From Niebla homalea (Eukaryota > Ascomycota > Lecanoromycetes > Lecanorales > Ramalinaceae), in NCBI GenBank assembly GCA_019925105.1, contig JAHGAU010000010.1:620001-684000 (forward strand): a DNA stretch of 64,000 bases, in the 5' to 3' direction. Positions within the stretch are counted from its first letter, which is position 1. Every line of letters begins with the position of its first letter. The notes under the pieces are model-generated. The model was given only the letters and a program-made list of their open reading frames with translations. It had not been told where the DNA came from and did not search any database. Below are positions 58,284 to 64,000 of this stretch, piece after piece. The translations under genes and the position numbers were made by a program.

Positions 58284-61200
58284 TCATTTCAGTCTTTCCT
58301 CGTTCCCTCTCAGTTTCTCGATACAGTTACCAAGCAGTATCGCCGCTTCATGGAGTAGCTGCCAGCGGCATTGTTGGAATTTGTCGCGAAGGACGTAGAG
58401 CAAGCCCAGACACGCGTTACGATCACGCATGTTGCAAAGATCTGGTGGTGCCTGGATCCCTCCAAATTTGCCGAGATATTGTCGCATATCGAGTGCCTGT
58501 TCATCTGGAGTGGAGAGGGCAGGCGGGTTTTTCAACGCTCCATCTAAAGCATATCCATAAGACCAGGCAACCAAGGCGGCGTAGTACAAGACCCACGGCC
58601 TGTTCAGAAGAAAGTCATCTCGTGCCGAGTAAGGCGTCGAATTGATTTGGCTGGCGTACGGTGGGCTCGCGTCTGGCATCAAAACCTGCGCAAGGAATTT
58701 GAGGGCGTAGAAAGTAGCATGCCGAGCGCTTGCTCGAGGCGCCCAATTGATCCGTATTCGCTTCTGAGCTATCTCGTAGTCTGACTGCAAGGTGGTCCGA
58801 CCAAGCAATCTGCCCGCCCCCGCGAATATCTGGCAATTTACAACGTCAACATGCATCGCCATGTGGGAAAGATGATGCAGCACTGTCCGACTTTCAAAGA
58901 TGTTCTCCTCATCTAGTCTGGCGGCTGAGTAATTCAACGAGATTTTTTCCTTGCTCATGCTGGAGTCAAAGTCCAGTTTCCAGGAATCGAACGCCTTTGT
59001 CAGTGGTCCTCGCCAAACGTCCTTGCCGCCTAGAGCTTTCAACGCGCCGAGATGGTGGATTTGGACGTCACGTTGATTCATGTGCCACGTCACGCTCAAC
59101 AAGCCTGCCATGATTGCCATGCGTCCAAAGGCGTTGGTCTGTACAGGTTTGCCTTTAAGTGTATTCTTGAGTCCGTCGAAGAAGGTCATGGTCTTGACCC
59201 CTTTCGCGCGTAGCTCGCCTTCTTTCTTGGCAACCTCAGCGCTGCTCGTTGCCGACCAGAGGGCTTCGTCGCACGGAAGAGCCAATTTCATTTCATGTGC
59301 GACCATCGTTGCCTGGTGACCGAACATTGTGGCATGGATGGAGTCGATTATATAAGCCGCAAATGCGACCCTACGTGTAGCCTCGTTGGTGATCCAATGA
59401 GTCCACCATTGCTCAGGGGTGCTTATTGCAGAACTTTGAGGGTCTGTTGTGTGGTCCGGACCAGTCTTCTCATTCGGGGGAGAATCAAGGGAAGACTTTC
59501 CGATGAGGGAGCTTCCTCGGCGCATGAGGGTCAAGGTCGTACCATGATGTATGTGAGCGCGTTCATGCAGGACTCTAGTGGAGTACATCTTCTCATAGAC
59601 CTCCAGCAGCAGAAGACCTTGGAACACCCACAACTGGGCTGGCGGAGAGAAGTCTTGATGCTTGAAGATCTCACCTCGTAGGTGCCAGACGAGAAAATTG
59701 GAGAGATCGGCGCCAGCTTGCGTGACATCGGCACCATGTACCTTATCAAGACATGACGCTCCAATTGCAATCACTGCAATTAGCAACAGATTCTCGGCGT
59801 TGTCCGCGGAAAAAGTAGGCTTGTGGAGTATGGGCATTTGAGGATGAAAGTGGTACCAATAGGAGCGTACGTAGAGCTGCATTTGACGCAAGCTTAAAAC
59901 ATGCCCTTCTGCATCCACCTCTCCCACAAAGAGGTCTTCCTTCTGCTTCGCGACAGGCGCATTGTCCGTGAACCGGGTTTCAATTAGATTGAGCACCCGT
60001 TTGCGCTTCTCATCTGACAGTATGGCGTGCAGCGAAGCAGGGTCCAAGATGCTATTCAGCGCCATCGGATGCTGCTGAACGACATTCTGATCTCCACCAC
60101 CATTGAGCTCTTCATGGCTTAGCCCGTACGGCCCCCTTGCGGCGCTATTAATGTCTTCCATGAAAGCCGTTGTGTCAAATGAAAGAGACTCTTGACGAGG
60201 GCCTCCTGGCGAGAGACCCTGTCCATACGCCTGCTCACTGAATAGAAATTTGACAAAGTCCTCCGCAGTATTGCGTGAAGAGTTGCCGTAGGGGTCACTG
60301 TTCCAGAAGGGCATTGGATACGCGCTATTGCTTGAATCTATCAGGCTGGATTCCAACCCGGTCATACCACTGTTCGAGAAGCGATCGTAGCCCGCCGTCG
60401 ATTCCATAGAAGAGGCTGGATTGGACGTCTGCAATGGCGCGGGAACAGAGGCATAGGAAGGAGGTGGCAAGTTCATGGGAGTTGGAAATCCATCCTGAGA
60501 GAATGCTTCCTCTGCGTATTCATTCTGTGCATGGCCTGGCGTTATTGCGTTCTGCACGGTAAGGCTGTCATAGGAGGACGACGAGGAAGGGCGCCCCTGG
60601 TGAGTGTCGGTACGCAGATTCAGAGATGGGCGTGGTCGGTATGCCTCGGGATGATTGGCTTTCTGCAACCTCGCGAATTTTGGCGGTGTGGGGCAGGCTT
60701 CTTTTGGCGCGATCTCATAAGGGGTGGTGCTTGGTGCGTTCCGCAACATGAGCCCACTTTCAAACGAATTTTGGGCATTGAGGTAGTACTGCTCATCACT
60801 GTAAGATCGTTTCAAAGGCGCATTTGCAGGACTATAGTCTGCCATTCCCGTCATGGTCGAAGAACCAGGAGATTGCAGTCGCTGATGAGCTGGCAGTCCA
60901 AGGTTGCCCGGCCCTGCGTGATATCCTTGATCTCTCCCATTCAGGGGCATGCGACCAAGACCCATTGGAGTTTCAGGGCCTGTAACGCACAACGATTCAG
61001 CAAGCCCTTTGTGACAGGAAGATAAATCCTGCCAAGATGCATGACGAATTTACCTGTATTCTCACTCAGTCCATTATGGTTGGCACCAGCCGCCCCTACG
61101 GTTTCAGAGCCATGCATTGCATAATCTCTTCGTTGAAGATGCGATCCACGGGCTGTATGCCGTTCTTGATGCCTTGCGCAAAGATCCTGGCGCACGAATT

Positions 61201-61631
61201 CACGCTCACATCCTGGATGATCACAACGATAGATCTGCTTTGGGTCGTCTGACCGATGATCAGAGCCTCCTCTCCCCTTTTCTGGCCTTCGGTGGGAACT
61301 CACGGTTCAATTGATGCCTGTACAAATGCTCTGCTCTTGAATAACTTCTGCCACAGTCTTGAAACGGACAAGCAAAGGATTTCTCGAGGCCTTTTCTGCT
61401 TCTCTTCCGTTTCCGAGGCTTGCCACCGTTCGAAGCGCCCCTGTTCAGCTCATCATCTCCGCTCTCGTCTTCCGCCTTTGCTGTAGAACTTCGATCCCGT
61501 TCTTGCGCCCGCCCCCGCTTGTCGTCCGCATCGTGCTGAGATGCGTCTGAGACAGTCGAAGGTGGGCTTTTGTACGACGTTTCGCTTTTTATGGATGTGA
61601 CGGCACGTGTCGTAGTCGATGGCGAACCCAT
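58284..61631 (-). CDS. C2H2 zinc-finger plus fungal-specific-domain transcription factor
   Basis: Three exons, 61304-61631, 61054-61248 and 58284-60979, give 1072 aa. Two adjacent C2H2 fingers follow a basic stretch (KPRKRKRSRK): finger 1 starts at Cys88 (CPFQDCGRSYSRAEHLYRH), finger 2 at Cys118 (CDHPGCEREFVRQDLCARH). The first intron splits the fingers. After a long Ser/Pro/Gln-rich middle comes a fungal transcription-factor domain, for example QLYVRSYWYHFHPQMPILHK and LWVFQGLLLLEVYEKMYS. Such C2H2 plus fungal_trans proteins are sequence-specific nuclear regulators; the target pathway cannot be told. The start at 61631 is the ATG nearest the fingers; more upstream in-frame sequence is not convincing. 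Confidence 0.85.
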
Positions 61632-62996
61632 TGCCTTGTAAGGGTAAGAAGATTGCACTAGCTCTTCCGGTAGCTGAAAAGAATCGATGCTGCATAAATT
61701 CAACTCACGCACCTCCGAAGTCCGATATAGGATCCATACATCAGTAACGGTGGAATGGCCAGTTGTGGGGAAGACTGGAATGCCTGGGAGCAACGAGAGG
61801 GTCCCTTTTGTAGTCGGCTTGTCCCCTGAGGATAGCTTATAGACAGCAAGAGGACCGTCTTGAGGATCTAGGGATGACGCAGGGTCAGGGCGGCCAAACG
61901 TGATGGAAGCTGTTCCAAGGAAGCGAGCGGCCGCTTTGTGATCGAGTTCAGTTGCGGGCGAGAGCGAGCAGCTGTCCCAGGTACGCGATCGCTGTGGCAG
62001 CGATTGAGGTTGCGGGCGATTGGGGTGATGAGTCGACCAGATATCTCTTGTTCTAAAGGTCAATAGATTGCGAAAGGCAAGGAAGTGGTGTAAATGGGCG
62101 GGCAGCGTCCTCAAGCTTTAGGCAGCTTGGAAATGGCTAACAGGTGCTGAAGCGACGCACGCGAAGAGAGGGTCTGTGTGACTGTCGACGGTAGATTGCG
62201 ATTCCAGCTGGCGGTTGTCGACGCACACCCCAAGCCTGCAAATGGGGAAGTGTCGTGGCTCTGATGGTAGATCAACAAGTTAGCGTCGCAATTTGATTGT
62301 AGAGACTGCTGCACCGAACGACAGCAACATCGTTTGAGCTATTAATACATACGGTGGACGGAAAGGTTGGCTCAAGGACTGTTGAGCGGTGCGTGTGTGT
62401 CATCCCATTTTCAAGCGCAAGCGCAAATTCGGAACTCCTCACTCGAGCGCGTTTATCGACAGATGAGATGGAGCTAATATTCAGCTAAAGCATTTACTGA
62501 GAAGGTGCTTTGAAAGGCCGTGTACTGTATACTCAAGCGCTCCATCCTCCGCCCCATTGCGATCCTTGTCAAACCATAGAGGATGGTCCGTACCACGCAC
62601 ATCTTTTGCAATGTCAATGTCACCTCCCCTCCAGATCCAAATTCCAAAGTAGAACTACACGCGAGTCATCGAAATGCGGGGAAGAGGCCTAATCCTAGAA
62701 GTGACTAAGATATTCACCAAGTCTTGGCATAGTTCATTCGAGCAGATGTTACAACAATTTTCACCCATATATATACGGAGATATGCCGTCTGAGCCATTG
62801 AACCCCAGCTATAACTCATCATATGACCTTAGATATTTGGTGTCTGAAAATAAACAATCCGTGCTACGAAGTTGCCAGGTGTCTCCCAAGAGGTAGTATG
62901 GAAGGCATGTCATGGAGGTGCTAGCGGCACTTCAAGGCCAATGCAGGGTGAGGTCCCAGCCCCCCCGCGCATTGCTTATCCATTTCTTCGCAAAGA
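61632..62996. promoter_or_regulatory. 1.4-kb region upstream of the transcription factor gene
   Basis: Contains the long leader expected for a regulatory gene and the 3' UTR of GMP synthase (both minus strand). Open frames at 61632-62314 lack recognisable protein features and are probably leader. No RNA gene was found. Confidence 0.4.
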
Positions 62997-64000
62997 TTAT
63001 TCCATCTCTATTGTCCCACTAGTAATACGTCAATAATGTGCCAATCTCAAGGCTTCTATTCGTGACCCACGGTGGCTTCGATGTGACTTACAAGAGACCA
63101 TTAGCAGTTGGAAGATAGACGTGTGAATGCTCAACTTACCATCATATAGGACCCGGGTGACACCAGCTATCTCGTTGGTAATCCTGCTGGAGACAAGATC
63201 CAAGAAGTCACGATTCTCAACGTCAAAATGACAACGCGATGCTGTCATGAAATCATTGGATGTGACCTAACTCTGTCAGCGCCGGCAGATCTTTTCTGTT
63301 AGGAAGGGAACGCCACACAGCTCTCAAGCTTATCATCTGTCCATATACCCTGACCTTGATAAGCAAGCTCGAAAGCTTAGCATCTGGAGATGTACCTTTT
63401 ATCACCCATGACGCCAACAGCTCTTGTTGGTATGAGCGCTGCGAAAGCCTGGCTGGTCTTTTGGTAGAGCCCGTGCGCATTCAATTCTGAAAGGAAGATG
63501 TGGTCTGCTGCGCGAGCAATTTCCAATTGTGACTCGTTGACCTCGCCCAAGATGCGAATGCCAAGTCCAGGCCCTTTAAATCGTTCGGTTCAGTCAGTGA
63601 CAGAGAAACGACACAAATACTCTACCATAGCAATGAAACCCACCCGGGAAGGGATGTCGCCAGACTAAGGACTCAGGAATACCAAGTTTTGTGCTGGACA
63701 TGTATTACTAGAAGGTCTCACAAGGGCAAGCGAGGGTGCGATAGACTTGCCCAAGAACTCTGACTTCATCCTTGAAGAGGAGGCGCAAGGGCTCTATGAG
63801 CTTGAGCTTGAGGAAGTCGGGGAGTCCACCCACGTTGTGGTGAGTTTTGATGGTCTGTGAAGGACCCTTGAAGGATATCGACTCGATCACGTCTGGATAT
63901 AGCGTTCCCTGCAAAAGCCATTCGATGGAGCCTGCAGCAGCGATTTCCAACTCCCTGGCTTTCTCCTGGAACTCGGTGATGAACCTCGAGCCAATTATCT
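62997..64000 (-). CDS. gua1: GMP synthase (glutamine-hydrolysing), 5' part beyond the window
   Basis: Converts XMP to GMP. Only the C-terminal part is present, in eight exons: 63751-64000 (cut by the window), 63644-63693, 63396-63573, 63319-63349, 63140-63266, 63071-63086 and 62997-63018 are the seven visible, joined by six introns of 46-70 nt with matching phases. Signatures are [87 protein letters not shown] and SNDFMTA, ending DVTSKPPGTIEME. The number beyond the window is unknown, so seven is a minimum. The intron 63694-63750 starts GCAAGT (GC-AG). Exons of 31, 16 and 22 nt make naive calls fail. Confidence 0.93.

Noticed and set aside
16250..62996. A chromatin-silencing gene cluster (set3, nur1, SAP30-like)
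   Set aside because: The genes are separated by many unrelated housekeeping genes and show no shared promoter or orientation.

Overview
The window is nuclear DNA of a filamentous ascomycete (Pezizomycotina). The evidence is short GT-AG introns (mostly 46-110 nt), a gene set typical of that group (PalA/Rim20, Nur1, Set3, a fused isopropylmalate isomerase, a GPR1/FUN34/YaaH acetate carrier) and a 16.3-kb block carrying the mutational signature of repeat-induced point mutation (RIP). I cannot place it to genus or class.

Left gene-rich part (1-38.4 kb): phosphoglucose isomerase; an unrecognised secretory membrane protein; an Rkm5-like methyltransferase; a long-chain acyl-CoA synthetase; a 65-aa one-pass membrane protein; the ER chaperone Rot1; 5-formyl-THF cyclo-ligase; SmE of the spliceosome; the importin Mtr10; the PHD/SET protein Set3; the sterol carrier NPC2; V-ATPase subunit F; Nur1; nucleoporin Seh1; Alg7; Leu1; an acetate transporter; and PalA. 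These are ordinary housekeeping genes in mixed orientation, not a pathway cluster. Several (SmE, Vma7, NPC2, the 65-aa protein) are split into exons so short that they only appear when spliced by hand.

Transposon island (38.42-54.71 kb): there is no open frame of 60 codons anywhere in it. CpA and TpG are almost absent while CpG persists. It consists of two nested Ty3/gypsy LTR retrotransposons in the same orientation. The inner one (41586-48496) has 146-bp LTRs and a perfect AGTTA target duplication. It interrupts an older element whose roughly 140-bp LTR-like repeats bound the whole island. Both LTR pairs differ only by transitions, and the RIP-free portion lies on the outward-facing side of each LTR.

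Right gene-rich part (54.7-64 kb): mitochondrial DnaJ Mdj1; a SAP30-like Sin3-binding protein; a 1072-aa C2H2 plus fungal-specific-domain transcription factor; and the 3' portion of GMP synthase, cut by the window end.

The points most worth following up are the RIP polarity within the nested elements, a homopolymer frameshift that displaces the conserved PalA C-terminus, two GC-AG introns and several micro-exons. I found no evidence of a wholly new biological system.
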